A stretch of DNA of 64,000 bases. Source: Bin87 sp965116785 (GTDB taxonomy: Bacteria; Chloroflexota; Dehalococcoidia; Lucifugimonadales; UBA3495). The translations under genes were made by a program, and so were the position numbers. Under the pieces are notes generated by a model. The model was not told the DNA's origin and did not search any database. It saw only the letters and a program-made list of their open reading frames with translations. The stretch covers positions 2,170,001 to 2,234,000 of the forward strand of contig OZ220731.1 of assembly GCA_965116785.1 (NCBI GenBank), written 5' to 3'. Positions 36,612 to 45,709 of the stretch are shown in pieces (the first letter of the stretch is position 1; the number at the start of each line of letters is the position of its first letter).

Positions 36612-38282
36612 ATGTCCCAATTGATGACCGGCAAACAGGCGTTGCTGGAGATGCTCAAGGCCGAAGGCGTCGAGTACATATTCGGCAATCCCGGAACCAG
36701 CGAGGGGCCGATCATCGACCTGCTGGGCGATTACCCGGAGTTGCGCTACATCCTGACGCTGCAGGAGAGCGTGGCCGTGGGCATGGGCGAGGCATATGCA
36801 CGGGCGACCGGCACGGCGTCGTTCGTAAGTCTTCACGTGGACAGCGGGTTGGCCAACGGTATTGCCCTGATGCTGGACGCCCTGAACACCGGCACGCCCA
36901 TGGTAGTGACGTCCGCCAACTACGACGTGCGCAAGGTGAACGAGACCATGACCGACCTTGCGGAACTGGTGCGACCGGTAACGAAATGGTCGGTGGAGCT
37001 AACCCACGCGGACCAGATCCCCAGCACAATCCGGCGTGCCTTCAACGAGGCCAACAGCCATCCCAAAGGGCCGGTGTACGTGGGCTTCACCTCCAACGCG
37101 CTGGAGGGTATGGCGGAGATGAACATCGAACCGTCGCGGCCGGTATACGACGCGCCGCGACCCAGTGCGGAAGGCATCGCCAAGGCCGCGTCCCTGTTGA
37201 TCGACGCCAGCCGGCCGATGCTGCTGGTGGGCGACCGCCTGTCCGACGACGGCGCCGTCGATCAAGCGGTGGAACTGGCCGAGCTCATGGGCCTGCCGGT
37301 GTACCAGGCGCGCGGGGCCGAGGTGGCCTTCCCGACAACCCACGAGCAGTTCCTGGGGGCATTGTCGCTGCGGGTCAACGAGCAGCGGGCCGTATTGCAG
37401 GCCGTGGACCTGGTCCTGGCCGTGGGGTCGGATCCCTTTGAGGAACTCTTCTACTGGGGTGACGTGATCCTGCCGGCCGATGCCAAGCTGGTCCATATCG
37501 ATCCCGACCGGAGCCGCATCGGCCGGTCCGAGCCGACGGACGTTGGCATAGTGGGTGACTGTGCGCTGGCGCTGGAGGACCTGATCGCGGAGGTGGAGCA
37601 ACGCCTTTCGGCCGGCAAGCGGACGGAAATCGGGTTGCGCAAGCAGGCGGTTGCCGCCGAGCAGCAGAGCAACCGAGCCGCGTTCGAGGAATCTGTGGCC
37701 GAGAAGTGGGACCACAAGCCGATGACGCCGGCACGCATGATGGCGGAACTGGCGGCAGCAATCCCCGACAACGCCGTCGTGGTGGACGATTCGATCAGCA
37801 ACCGGGGAGCGATGCGGCACTACTTCCAGGCGGAACGCCGGGGCGACCTGCGCGGGTACCGGGGGCAGTCCATCGGGGGCGGCATGGGCACCACCATGGG
37901 AACGCAGTGCGCCAACCCCGACCGGCCTGTTTTCGGAATCATCGGCGACGGCAGCGCGATGATGACAATTCAAGGTCTGTGGACCGCGGCCAACGACAAC
38001 ATCCCGTGCGTTTTTGTCATCTGCAACAACGGGGCCTACCGGGTGCTCAAGGTCAACTTCAACGTGTACCAGCGGGACGTGCTCGAACTGCCGGAGACCT
38101 CCGGCGGTCGGCTGCTGTACTCGGACTTCGGCACGCCCTTCGACATGGCCGCCATCGCCAACAGCATGGGCGTCCACGGGGAGCGCATCACGGATCCGGC
38201 TGAGATCAAGCCGGCGGTCGACCGGGCGGTGGCGTCCGGCAAGCCGGCCCTGCTGGACATGGTGATCGACGGTTCATTGTAG
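36612..38282 (+). CDS. Thiamine-diphosphate enzyme, benzoylformate decarboxylase/acetolactate synthase-like
   Basis: The 556-residue protein has the full three-domain layout: N-terminal PYR domain with the catalytic Glu (FGNPGTSEGPIIDLL, LTLQESVAVGMGEAYARATG), a central nucleotide-fold domain, and a PP domain with the GDG...NN cofactor motif (IIGDGSAMMTIQGLW, VFVICNNGAYRVL). Such enzymes decarboxylate 2-oxo acids or join them to acyloin products. The pattern is closest to benzoylformate-decarboxylase-like members, but the substrate cannot be fixed. It is 44 bases upstream of an HpcH/HpaI aldolase, whose reaction yields 2-oxo acids and aldehydes, so the two may work in one degradation route. 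Confidence 0.88.
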   Translation: MSQLMTGKQALLEMLKAEGVEYIFGNPGTSEGPIIDLLGDYPELRYILTLQESVAVGMGEAYARATGTASFVSLHVDSGLANGIALMLDALNTGTPMVVTSANYDVRKVNETMTDLAELVRPVTKWSVELTHADQIPSTIRRAFNEANSHPKGPVYVGFTSNALEGMAEMNIEPSRPVYDAPRPSAEGIAKAASLLIDASRPMLLVGDRLSDDGAVDQAVELAELMGLPVYQARGAEVAFPTTHEQFLGALSLRVNEQRAVLQAVDLVLAVGSDPFEELFYWGDVILPADAKLVHIDPDRSRIGRSEPTDVGIVGDCALALEDLIAEVEQRLSAGKRTEIGLRKQAVAAEQQSNRAAFEESVAEKWDHKPMTPARMMAELAAAIPDNAVVVDDSISNRGAMRHYFQAERRGDLRGYRGQSIGGGMGTTMGTQCANPDRPVFGIIGDGSAMMTIQGLWTAANDNIPCVFVICNNGAYRVLKVNFNVYQRDVLELPETSGGRLLYSDFGTPFDMAAIANSMGVHGERITDPAEIKPAVDRAVASGKPALLDMVIDGSL

Positions 38283-38326
38283 GGAACGCACGCGGGTACC
38301 AGTTACCGCAAAAAGGGGAAACGCTC

Positions 38327-39094
38327 ATGCGAACCAACACCACCAAGGCAAAGCTGAACGAAGGCCAGGTCGTCTTCGGCGCCATAATCACCCGTTACGC
38401 GCCGGACATGGTTGAGATCTTCGGGGCCCTGGGCTACGACTTCGTCATGATCGACTGCGAGCACGGGCCGGCCAATCTGGACCAGGTGGAGCACATGGTG
38501 CGCGCCGCCGAGTCCTTCGGCATCACGCCCATCGCCCGCATACCGGACCACTCGGACCAGACCATCCTGCGGTTCCTGGACCGGGGGTTGCAGGGGATCA
38601 TCGTCCCGCACGTGAACACCGGCGAGCAGGCAGCGGCCATCGCCCGCGCGGCCCGGTACTATCCCGACGGTTATCGCGGCATGGGCGGCGGCCGCGCGCA
38701 GGACTACGGCATCGGCGTGGGCCGGGATGAAGCCACGGCGTGGGTCAACTCTCAGGTGCTGGTGATTCCGATGGTCGAAGACGTCGAAGCGGTGGGCAAC
38801 CTGGACGACATCCTCGCGGTCTCCGGCGCGGACGTGCTGCACGTCGCGGCGTCGGACCTGGGGCAGAGCATGGGCAACCCGGGTGTCGCCGAGGTGCGCA
38901 AGCTGATGAGCGAGGTGGTCCCCAGGGTGAGGGCCGGAGGGAAGAGCGTCGGCGTTGGCGGCAACAATCCGGCCGATACCGCCGGCGTCGCCGAGTTCAT
39001 CAAGCTGGGAGCGAACTTCGTGACGGTGTCGGGTTGGGGATTGCTTCGCATCGGCGCCGAGGACTTCCTGAAAAACGTGAACGCCGCCCTGTGA
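38327..39094 (+). CDS. HpcH/HpaI-family aldolase
   Basis: The 255-residue protein fits class II 2-keto-3-deoxy-type aldolases: VEIFGALGYDFVMIDCEHGP (metal and substrate site), GLQGIIVPHVNTGEQAAAIA, YRGMGGGRAQDYG and VIPMVEDVEAVGNLDDIL with the metal-binding Glu. These enzymes cleave 4-hydroxy-2-oxo acids into pyruvate and an aldehyde. It follows AAGGGGAAA and is probably co-transcribed with the TPP enzyme. A clean terminator follows. Confidence 0.87.
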   Translation: MRTNTTKAKLNEGQVVFGAIITRYAPDMVEIFGALGYDFVMIDCEHGPANLDQVEHMVRAAESFGITPIARIPDHSDQTILRFLDRGLQGIIVPHVNTGEQAAAIARAARYYPDGYRGMGGGRAQDYGIGVGRDEATAWVNSQVLVIPMVEDVEAVGNLDDILAVSGADVLHVAASDLGQSMGNPGVAEVRKLMSEVVPRVRAGGKSVGVGGNNPADTAGVAEFIKLGANFVTVSGWGLLRIGAEDFLKNVNAAL

Positions 39095-39123
39095 CGGGGC
39101 GGCGTCATTGCCAGGTGACTGCT

Positions 39124-39151
39124 AACCCCGGGCCTCCCGGGGTTCTTTCTT
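39124..39151. terminator. Bidirectional rho-independent terminator
   Basis: A perfect nine-base stem (AACCCCGGG with CCCGGGGTT) with a three-base loop is followed by CTTTCTT on the plus strand. It lies between the convergent aldolase gene and the ABC transporter operon. Confidence 0.8.
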
Positions 39152-39162
39152 GTAGCGGCGGA

Positions 39163-40167
39163 TCAGTAGAGGTGGCAGGACACCACATGGCCGGGCGCCA
39201 GTTCCGTAATTTGCGGAATGTCCCGGGAACACTGGTCCATGACGAAGGGGCACCGCGGATGGAACCGGCAACCTTCCGGCGGGTTGAGCGGTGACGGCAC
39301 TTCACCGGTGAGGATCATCTCCTCCTGCTCGATGTCGGGGTGCGAGGGCAGCGCAGCGTTCATCAGCGCCTTGGTGTAGGGGTGCGACGCGTTATCGAAC
39401 AGTTCCTTGGTGGGGCCGTACTCAACAATCTGCCCGAGGTACATCACCGCGACCCAATCGCACATGTATCGCACGGTGGCCAGGTGGTGGGCAATGAGTA
39501 GGTAGCTAACGTTGTACTCGTTCTGAAGGTCCATCAGCAGGTTCATAATCTGGGCGCGAATGGACACGTCCAGCGCTGAAACCGGCTCGTCGAGCACGAT
39601 TACCCGAGGCTCCACGGACAGCGCCCGAGCGATGGCCAATCGCTGCCGTTGCCCGCCGCTGAACTCGTGCGGGTACAGGTTGGCGTGGTAACTGCTGAGC
39701 CCAACGTCGTTCAGGAGCTTGGAGACACGGTCCTGCATCTCCCGGCGGCTCAGGTTCAGGTTGATGACCATGGGTTCGGCGATCAGGTCCCGTACGCGCA
39801 TTCGCGGATTGAGCGAGCTCCAGGGGTCCTGGAAAACTGCCTGAACCGAGCTGCGATACGCGCGCCGCTGCTCGGCGTTGGCGCCATAGATCTCCTGCCC
39901 CTGATAGCGAATAGTGCCCTCGGTGGGTTCTTCCAATTGCAGGAGCATCTTGGCGGTGGTGCTTTTGCCGCAGCCGGACTCTCCCACGATACCCAGCGTT
40001 TCGCCGGCGCGGATCTGGAAGGAAACACCGTCGACGGCTTTGATCCAGCCGGTGACTTTGGAGATCAGGAGGCCCTTGGTCACGGGGAAGTGTTTCTTGA
40101 GGCCCGAGGCCTCGAGCAACACCTCGTTCGTGGTTTGGGTCACAGGGTTGGCTTCCAGGGTGGTCAT
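39163..40167 (-). CDS. Dipeptide/oligopeptide ABC transporter ATP-binding protein (DppF/OppF-like)
   Basis: The 334-residue ATPase has Walker A GESGCGKST, the Q-loop in AVFQDPWSSLNPRMRV, signature FSGGQRQRLAIARAL, Walker B VIVLDEPVSALD, and the oligopeptide-transporter C-terminal region with cysteines (GCRFHPRCPFVMDQCSRD) that in relatives binds an iron-sulfur cluster. It overlaps the previous gene by four bases (ATGA). It is the last gene of a seven-gene minus-strand operon and pairs with the DppD-like ATPase. Confidence 0.93.
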   Translation of the reverse strand: MTTLEANPVTQTTNEVLLEASGLKKHFPVTKGLLISKVTGWIKAVDGVSFQIRAGETLGIVGESGCGKSTTAKMLLQLEEPTEGTIRYQGQEIYGANAEQRRAYRSSVQAVFQDPWSSLNPRMRVRDLIAEPMVINLNLSRREMQDRVSKLLNDVGLSSYHANLYPHEFSGGQRQRLAIARALSVEPRVIVLDEPVSALDVSIRAQIMNLLMDLQNEYNVSYLLIAHHLATVRYMCDWVAVMYLGQIVEYGPTKELFDNASHPYTKALMNAALPSHPDIEQEEMILTGEVPSPLNPPEGCRFHPRCPFVMDQCSRDIPQITELAPGHVVSCHLY

Positions 40168-41156
40168 TCCAGCCTCCAGCAGGCGGCGTAGTGACTATCG
40201 GACACGTCGAATTGCGCCGGGTAAGTTTCCAGGCATTTGTCCATTACGTATTGGCAGCGGGGCGCGAAGGGGCAGCCCTGCGGCAGGTCGTGAAGCGTCG
40301 GCGGCTGTCCTTCGATGGAGTACAGGCGATCAACGTCTTCTTCCAGCTTGGGAACCGAGGACAACAGAGCCTCGGTGTAAGGATGCGAGGGATGGTTGAA
40401 AATATCCCGCACGTCGCCCATTTCGACGATCCTGCCGGCGTACATCACGGCGACCCGGTCGCACATCTTGGCCACGATGCCGAAGTCGTGGGTGATGAAG
40501 ATGAGCCCGATGTTCGACGCTTCCTGCAATTCCTTCAGGAGCTTGAGGTACTGCGCCTGGATGGTAACGTCCAGCGAGGTTGTCGGTTCGTCGGCGATCA
40601 ACACGATGGGTTCGCACGAAATGCCGATGGCGCCGACCACGCGCTGGCGCATGCCGCCGCTCATCTGGTGGGGGTAGTCCCGCACGCGGGTCTCGGCCGC
40701 GGGGATGTTCACCTTGCGGAGCACGTCCAGCACCTGCTGCACGACGGTGCGCTTGGGAATGTCCTGGTGGATTTTGATGGCCTCGCCCACCTGGTTTCCG
40801 ATGGAAAACACCGGGTTGAGCGAGGTCATGGGGTCCTGAATGATCAGCGCGATCTGGCTGCCTCGAATCTCACTCATCTCCCGGTCGGACAGTTGAACCA
40901 GGTCCTGGCCTTCCAGGAGGATCTGACCATCCACAATGCGACCCGGTGGCTCCGGAACGAGCCGCATCAAAGACAACATGGTCACCGATTTGCCGGAACC
41001 GGATTCGCCGACGATGCCCAGGGTTTCGCCGCGCCGCAGGTCGAAGCTGACGCCGTCGACCGCCCGCACGGTACCCCAACGGGTCTCGAAATATGTCTTC
41101 AGTCCGTCAACTTTCAGCACCACTGGGGAGGTGTTTTCGGTTGTGCTAGTAGTCAT
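40164..41156 (-). CDS. Dipeptide/oligopeptide ABC transporter ATP-binding protein (DppD/OppD-like)
   Basis: The 330-residue ATPase shows Walker A GESGSGKSV, Q-loop in LIIQDPMTSLNPVFSI, signature MSGGMRQRVVGAIG, Walker B IVLIADEPTTSLDV and the C-terminal cysteine-rich tail CPFAPRCQYVMDKC. The GGMRQR form is typical of the DppD half. It forms a heterodimer with the DppF-like protein to power the two permeases upstream. Confidence 0.93.
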   Translation of the reverse strand: MTTSTTENTSPVVLKVDGLKTYFETRWGTVRAVDGVSFDLRRGETLGIVGESGSGKSVTMLSLMRLVPEPPGRIVDGQILLEGQDLVQLSDREMSEIRGSQIALIIQDPMTSLNPVFSIGNQVGEAIKIHQDIPKRTVVQQVLDVLRKVNIPAAETRVRDYPHQMSGGMRQRVVGAIGISCEPIVLIADEPTTSLDVTIQAQYLKLLKELQEASNIGLIFITHDFGIVAKMCDRVAVMYAGRIVEMGDVRDIFNHPSHPYTEALLSSVPKLEEDVDRLYSIEGQPPTLHDLPQGCPFAPRCQYVMDKCLETYPAQFDVSDSHYAACWRLE

Positions 41157-41198
41157 GCTTCAGCCTGCCTGCGTTTGGCCAACGTTCATAGTTGGCGG

Positions 41199-42101
41199 TC
41201 ATGAGTTCAGTTGACGGAGCCTGGGGTCCAGCCGGTCGCGGAGCCAGTCACCGAAAAGGTTCATGGACAGCACGACGAGCATGATGGCCAGGCCGGGCAT
41301 CGTGGAGATCCACCAGGCCACCGCGAGCCGATCACGACCGTCAGCCACCATCGACCCCCAGGCCGGCGTGGGCGGCGGAACTCCGGCGCCGAGGAAGCTG
41401 AGAGTGGACTCCAGCAGGATGACGATGCCGACCTCCAGGGTAGCCAGCACGATCAGTGTGTTGATGACTCCCGGGAAGATGTGAATGAAAAGGATGCGCG
41501 GGGTGGAGGCCCCGGCCACCTTGGCCAGTGCCACGAAGTCCATCGTCTTGAGTTGCAGCACCTCGCCGCGCACGTTGCGCGCGAATCGCGGCCACACCGC
41601 GATGGCCAGGATGGCCACAATGATCAGGAATGACTGCCCCAGGGCCAACACCAGCACCAGGGCCAGCAATATGGTTGGAATCGCGAGCTTGATGTCTACG
41701 ATTCGCATCAGGAACTCGTCGAGCCATCCGCCATACCATCCGGCGATGAGGCCGCTGGCCACACCGATAACCATGCCCACGCCCAGGGTAACGCCCGCCA
41801 CTGCGAGCGAGATGCGGGCGCCGAATACCACCCGGCTGAGCACGTCGCGACCGAGGTGGTCGGTACCCAGCAGGAACTCAGAACTTCCGCCTGCTTCCCA
41901 TGCCGGCGGCAGGTTGCGGTCCCTCAGACCACCCCGCTCGGGGTCGTGAGGTGCGATGAGCGGGGCAAAAACGCCGGTGAACACGAACAGCGCAAGGAAG
42001 AACATGGGGATCAGGGGCCACCGGCGCAATCGCCAGACTTGCTTGGCGATGCGTACCGGCGCCGGAGCCGGCTGTACGACCAGAGTTGCGTCTGCTGCCA
42101 A
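41199..42101 (-). CDS. Dipeptide-type ABC transporter permease (DppC-like)
   Basis: The 300-residue membrane protein has the DppC layout: an N-terminal helix (PLIPMFFLALFVFTGVFAPL), the signature loop HDPERGGLRDRNLPPAWE leading to FLLGTDHLGRDVLSRVVFGA, about six helices, and the EAA-type coupling loop VALAKVAGASTPRILFIHIF. It pairs with the DppB-like permease encoded just upstream (11-base gap). Confidence 0.92.
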   Translation of the reverse strand: MAADATLVVQPAPAPVRIAKQVWRLRRWPLIPMFFLALFVFTGVFAPLIAPHDPERGGLRDRNLPPAWEAGGSSEFLLGTDHLGRDVLSRVVFGARISLAVAGVTLGVGMVIGVASGLIAGWYGGWLDEFLMRIVDIKLAIPTILLALVLVLALGQSFLIIVAILAIAVWPRFARNVRGEVLQLKTMDFVALAKVAGASTPRILFIHIFPGVINTLIVLATLEVGIVILLESTLSFLGAGVPPPTPAWGSMVADGRDRLAVAWWISTMPGLAIMLVVLSMNLFGDWLRDRLDPRLRQLNS

Positions 42102-42112
42102 GATGTCCTCCT

Positions 42113-43048
42113 CTAGGCGTACCGGATCCTGGGATCGATGTATGCGTACATAATATCAACCAGCAGGGCCGCGGTCACGTACATCAACGTGAACACGATC
42201 ACTACGGCCTGCAGCAGCGGGTAGTCGTTGCCCGCCAGGGCCTGGATCGCCAACTGACCCAACCCCGGCCATGCGAATACGGTCTCAACGACCAGCGAAC
42301 CCGTTACCAGGCTGCCCAGGGTGATGCCGGCGAAGGTCAGCACCGGAATGAGCGCGTTGCGCAGTGAATGCTTCCAGATGACGATGTTGTTGGAAACGCC
42401 TTTGGCTCGCGCCAATTTCACGTATTCCGAGTCCAGCACGTTGAGCATCGCCGACCGAAGCAGACGCAGGTTGGCGGCGGCATAGAACCATCCCAGCGTC
42501 ACGGCCGGCAAGATTATGCTGGTGATCTCCTGGCGACCGTAAGGCGGCACCAAACTGTCCCCGAACCAATCATTCCAGCGCACCGAGAACAGGAACACCA
42601 GCATGAGGCCCAGCCAGAACACCGGGGCCGATTGTCCCACAAGGGCGACCACTTTCCCGGTCATGTCAAGGAAGCTTCCTCGTTTCACCGCCGACAGGAT
42701 CCCCAGGGGCACGCCGACGATTACTGAGAAAGCGAAGGCTGCCAGGCCCAGCTGCAACGTGGCCGGTATTCGCTCAACGATGACCTCCATCGACGGTCGA
42801 CCTTCCTTGATCGATTTGCCGAAGTCACCGCGCAGGGCGCTTCCCAGGAATATGCCGTACTGCTGATAGTACGGTTTGTCCAACCCGAGAGTTGCCGTGA
42901 GCCGGTCCCAGTCCTCCTGGGTGGAATAGTCATCCAGGTACACATGTCTGGGATCACCGGCCGCCCGGCTCATCACGAAGATGATCAATGAGACCGCCAG
43001 CAGGGTCACCAGGGCCAGCAGAATGCGCCGCACCAGGTATCGCTGCAT
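42113..43048 (-). CDS. Dipeptide-type ABC transporter permease (DppB-like)
   Basis: The 311-residue membrane protein begins MQRYLVRRILLALVTLLAVS and contains the DppB hallmark GDPRHVYLDDYSTQEDWDRL, GLDKPYYQQYGIFLGSALRG and DFGKSIKEGRPSMEVI. The coupling loop is EYVKLARAKGVSNNIVIWKH. About six helices are present. It is the first of the permease/ATPase block. Confidence 0.92.
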   Translation of the reverse strand: MQRYLVRRILLALVTLLAVSLIIFVMSRAAGDPRHVYLDDYSTQEDWDRLTATLGLDKPYYQQYGIFLGSALRGDFGKSIKEGRPSMEVIVERIPATLQLGLAAFAFSVIVGVPLGILSAVKRGSFLDMTGKVVALVGQSAPVFWLGLMLVFLFSVRWNDWFGDSLVPPYGRQEITSIILPAVTLGWFYAAANLRLLRSAMLNVLDSEYVKLARAKGVSNNIVIWKHSLRNALIPVLTFAGITLGSLVTGSLVVETVFAWPGLGQLAIQALAGNDYPLLQAVVIVFTLMYVTAALLVDIMYAYIDPRIRYA

Positions 43049-43156
43049 GTTTCACTACCTCACAAACTGTTTCTCTGCGCGTTGCGGGTGGTCGGTGGTT
43101 TTTGCCGATCTTTAGTTGAGCCTGCTGGTCGCAGGGTACATCGCTGATGGGTCTGC

Positions 43157-43705
43157 TCACGACCTGCCGGCGACATGGGCAGACCCATCGTTGCCGGAGC
43201 CGTTGGAGCGTCCCACGGTGCCGCCGCGCCGCGGCTGGCGCGCGCGAGCAAATCTACCGAACATGCCTTCGTAACCAATGTTGAACAGCAGCGTGATGAC
43301 GTTTGGCACCAGCGCCGCTCCCAGAGCAATATAGGTCCTCGGCTTGAACAGGTAAGGGCAAACGCCCACGCATCTGGCGTCCTCGATGGCGGATATGTAG
43401 CCGCCGATTTGGAACCCGGCCCAGGCTCCGGCAAAGCTCGCTGCGGACAAAGCAAGCCCCGCGCCCAGCAGAATGGGCCAGGCCGGGATGGAGTCCACCC
43501 GCAGGAGGGTTAAACCCGCCCCGATCCCGGCGCCTACGCCGGCGCCTACCATGAGCAACGTAAGGATTTTGGGCAGGGCCGCGACCCCGAAGAACACCCC
43601 CAACGCGGAGGCTATGGCCATTCCGATTGCCGCCAGGACTCCAGCAAGGGGAAACCCGAGCAGAGCTCTCGCGATTACCGATATCCAGGGTTTCTGCGGC
43701 CCCAT
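43157..43705 (-). CDS. Small membrane protein within transporter operon
   Basis: The 182-residue protein has about four hydrophobic segments (WISVIARALLGFPLAGVLAA, KILTLLMVGAGVGAGIGAG, PILLGAGLALSAASFAGAWA and a helix near IALGAALVPNVITLLF) and a basic, Gly-rich tail (ARQPRRGGTVGRSNGSG). Two Cys lie in ARCVGVCPY. I do not recognise a family. Being between the binding-protein genes and the permeases on the same strand, it may be co-expressed with the transporter, but it is not a standard component. Confidence 0.65.
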   Translation of the reverse strand: MGPQKPWISVIARALLGFPLAGVLAAIGMAIASALGVFFGVAALPKILTLLMVGAGVGAGIGAGLTLLRVDSIPAWPILLGAGLALSAASFAGAWAGFQIGGYISAIEDARCVGVCPYLFKPRTYIALGAALVPNVITLLFNIGYEGMFGRFARARQPRRGGTVGRSNGSGNDGSAHVAGRS

Positions 43706-43740
43706 GCTGGCGTTACCTGCCCAATGTTGGTTCGTTGTGA

Positions 43741-45660
43741 CTAGGTTTGCGGACGCGGGCGGATGTACTCGTACCCGTTGATATTCCGCAGATCACGATA
43801 ACGCACGCCCTCGATCCAAGGCTGGATGTTCGGACCCACCGGCCACAGGCTGTCGAAGTTGTACAGCCCCACACCGGTGATTGCATTCTCGAACATGAAA
43901 GTGGCGATTTCGATGGCCAGCTCCCGGCGCGCCACGGAGTCGACCTCGGCCATGTGCTCCGAGACCTTCTCGTCGAGCCAGGGGTGCTCAACGCCGCGGT
44001 TCCAGACGGCCTGGTGGTGTAATTTCGACAGCATTCCGGAGAAGCCCTGGCCGGGCTCCAGGCGGATGCCGCCGGCGTGGCAGGTGGAACCCTGGTAATT
44101 GCGAGCGATCAGGCTGGGACGCAGCGTGGTGTAGGGAAGGTTCTGGAACTTGACGTCGACGCCGATGTCGCCCCACATGGTGGCGATGGCCTCACAGGCT
44201 TCCACTTCCACCGGCGCGCCTCGCAGCGAGGGCGTCAGCGTGATGCTGAAACCGTCAGGGTAACCGGCCTCTGCAATCAACTGCTGGGCCCGTTCCGGAT
44301 TGTATTCCCACCGCAATTCCTGCGGCAGCCAGCTCTCTTCGTATTGGCCGAAGTCCCAGAGGACGGCAGGAGAGCCGTAACCGTGCAGCAACGTGTCGAC
44401 GATGCCCTGCCGGTCAATGGCGATGGACAGCGCGGTTCGAACCTTGGCCGCGTTTTTCCACTCTTCGGAATTGATGTCGGGGTCAGCGGACACCCAGGGC
44501 AGTTCCGGATCATAGCCCGGCTGCTGGTCTTCCGTGCCTATGCCCACGTAGTACTGGCCGTAGAAGGTCAGCGCCGCTTCGCCGCCGCCGGGGACGCGCA
44601 TGATTTCGGCGCCGTCCACTTCCTCTACCAGCGACAGCGAGTCGAAGGCCAGCAGGCTGGTGTCCAGGTTGCCGGTCTGGAACCCGGCGACGCGAGACGA
44701 TTCCTCCGGAATTTCCCGGAAGATCAGTTCGGCGAAGTGAGGCGTCTTCCTCCAGTGATCTGGCACGGCTTCCATGCGCCAGAACTCGCCGGTGCGGTAT
44801 TCCACCAGGTCCCAGGGGCCAGTGCCGGCGATCTGGTCGTTGGCTTCTTCCACGCCCAGTTCTTCGGTCTGTTTCTTGCTGACGATCCAGGTGCCGCCGC
44901 CGCCGGCGCTGGTCAGGATTTCGTTGACGGGAACCTCGGACCACGGCGCGCCGGTGTCAACCTCAACCGTGTAATCGTCAATGGCTGTGGCGTGGCCTTC
45001 CGGGTTCTCCCAGATGCCGCGAATGTTGGACGCCCGGGGATGCTTCGAGCCGTCGGCTCCGAATTGCCGCATGGCCCAGATGACGTCCTCGGCGGTCATC
45101 TCGCCGTAACCCTTGTGGAACTGAACGCCTTCGTTGAGATTGAAAGTCCAGGTGGTTCCGTCCGGGGAAACTGACCATTCCCGGGCCAGCATTCCCACCG
45201 GCTTCAGCTCGCTGGACACGGTCAACAACGATTCACCGATGGGAGCGGTCTGCAGGACGAAAATCTGGGGGTTTCCGGTGAGGGCCGGATGGCCCATGAA
45301 GGGACCGAGTTCCTTCTGGCCGACTGTCAACTCGCCGACGGGCACATCGTCAACTACCACCGCGGCGGTCTCCGGTGTCGCCGTAGGAGCGGTCACCGCG
45401 GCCGCAACGGGAACCTCCGTTGCTTCGGGGGCGGATGATCGGGATTCGGCCTGTGGAGCCTGCGTTGCCGCCGGCGCGGCCGGGGCCGCGCTCTGCCCAG
45501 CGGAGGTCTGGCCGGCCGAGGTTTGGCCGGCCGAGGTTTGGCCGGTTGCCGGGGCGGGAGTCTCCGCCGCGCCGCCGCACGCAGCCACAAGGGCCAGCAT
45601 CAGGGACAACGCACACAGACCCGCAACGGCGGTCAGGGACTTTCCTGGAAATCGCAGCAT
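43741..45660 (-). CDS. ABC transporter substrate-binding lipoprotein, peptide type (paralog 2)
   Basis: The 639-residue lipoprotein has a signal with lipobox LVAAC, a repeated linker (TSAGQ three times, then a Pro/Ala-rich stretch) and an SBP_bac_5-type binding domain: WTFNLNEGVQFHKGYGEMTA, AKVRTALSIAIDRQGIVDTL, PERAQQLIAEAGYPDGFSI. These proteins capture peptides, nickel complexes, opines or sugars and deliver them to the DppBCDF-like pump. It closely resembles the protein encoded just upstream (45710-47563). Confidence 0.9.
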   Translation of the reverse strand: MLRFPGKSLTAVAGLCALSLMLALVAACGGAAETPAPATGQTSAGQTSAGQTSAGQSAAPAAPAATQAPQAESRSSAPEATEVPVAAAVTAPTATPETAAVVVDDVPVGELTVGQKELGPFMGHPALTGNPQIFVLQTAPIGESLLTVSSELKPVGMLAREWSVSPDGTTWTFNLNEGVQFHKGYGEMTAEDVIWAMRQFGADGSKHPRASNIRGIWENPEGHATAIDDYTVEVDTGAPWSEVPVNEILTSAGGGGTWIVSKKQTEELGVEEANDQIAGTGPWDLVEYRTGEFWRMEAVPDHWRKTPHFAELIFREIPEESSRVAGFQTGNLDTSLLAFDSLSLVEEVDGAEIMRVPGGGEAALTFYGQYYVGIGTEDQQPGYDPELPWVSADPDINSEEWKNAAKVRTALSIAIDRQGIVDTLLHGYGSPAVLWDFGQYEESWLPQELRWEYNPERAQQLIAEAGYPDGFSITLTPSLRGAPVEVEACEAIATMWGDIGVDVKFQNLPYTTLRPSLIARNYQGSTCHAGGIRLEPGQGFSGMLSKLHHQAVWNRGVEHPWLDEKVSEHMAEVDSVARRELAIEIATFMFENAITGVGLYNFDSLWPVGPNIQPWIEGVRYRDLRNINGYEYIRPRPQT

Positions 45661-45709
45661 GTTTACCTCGTTATCTGATCATCAGGGATCGACTGTTCAG
45701 GTAGTTGCA

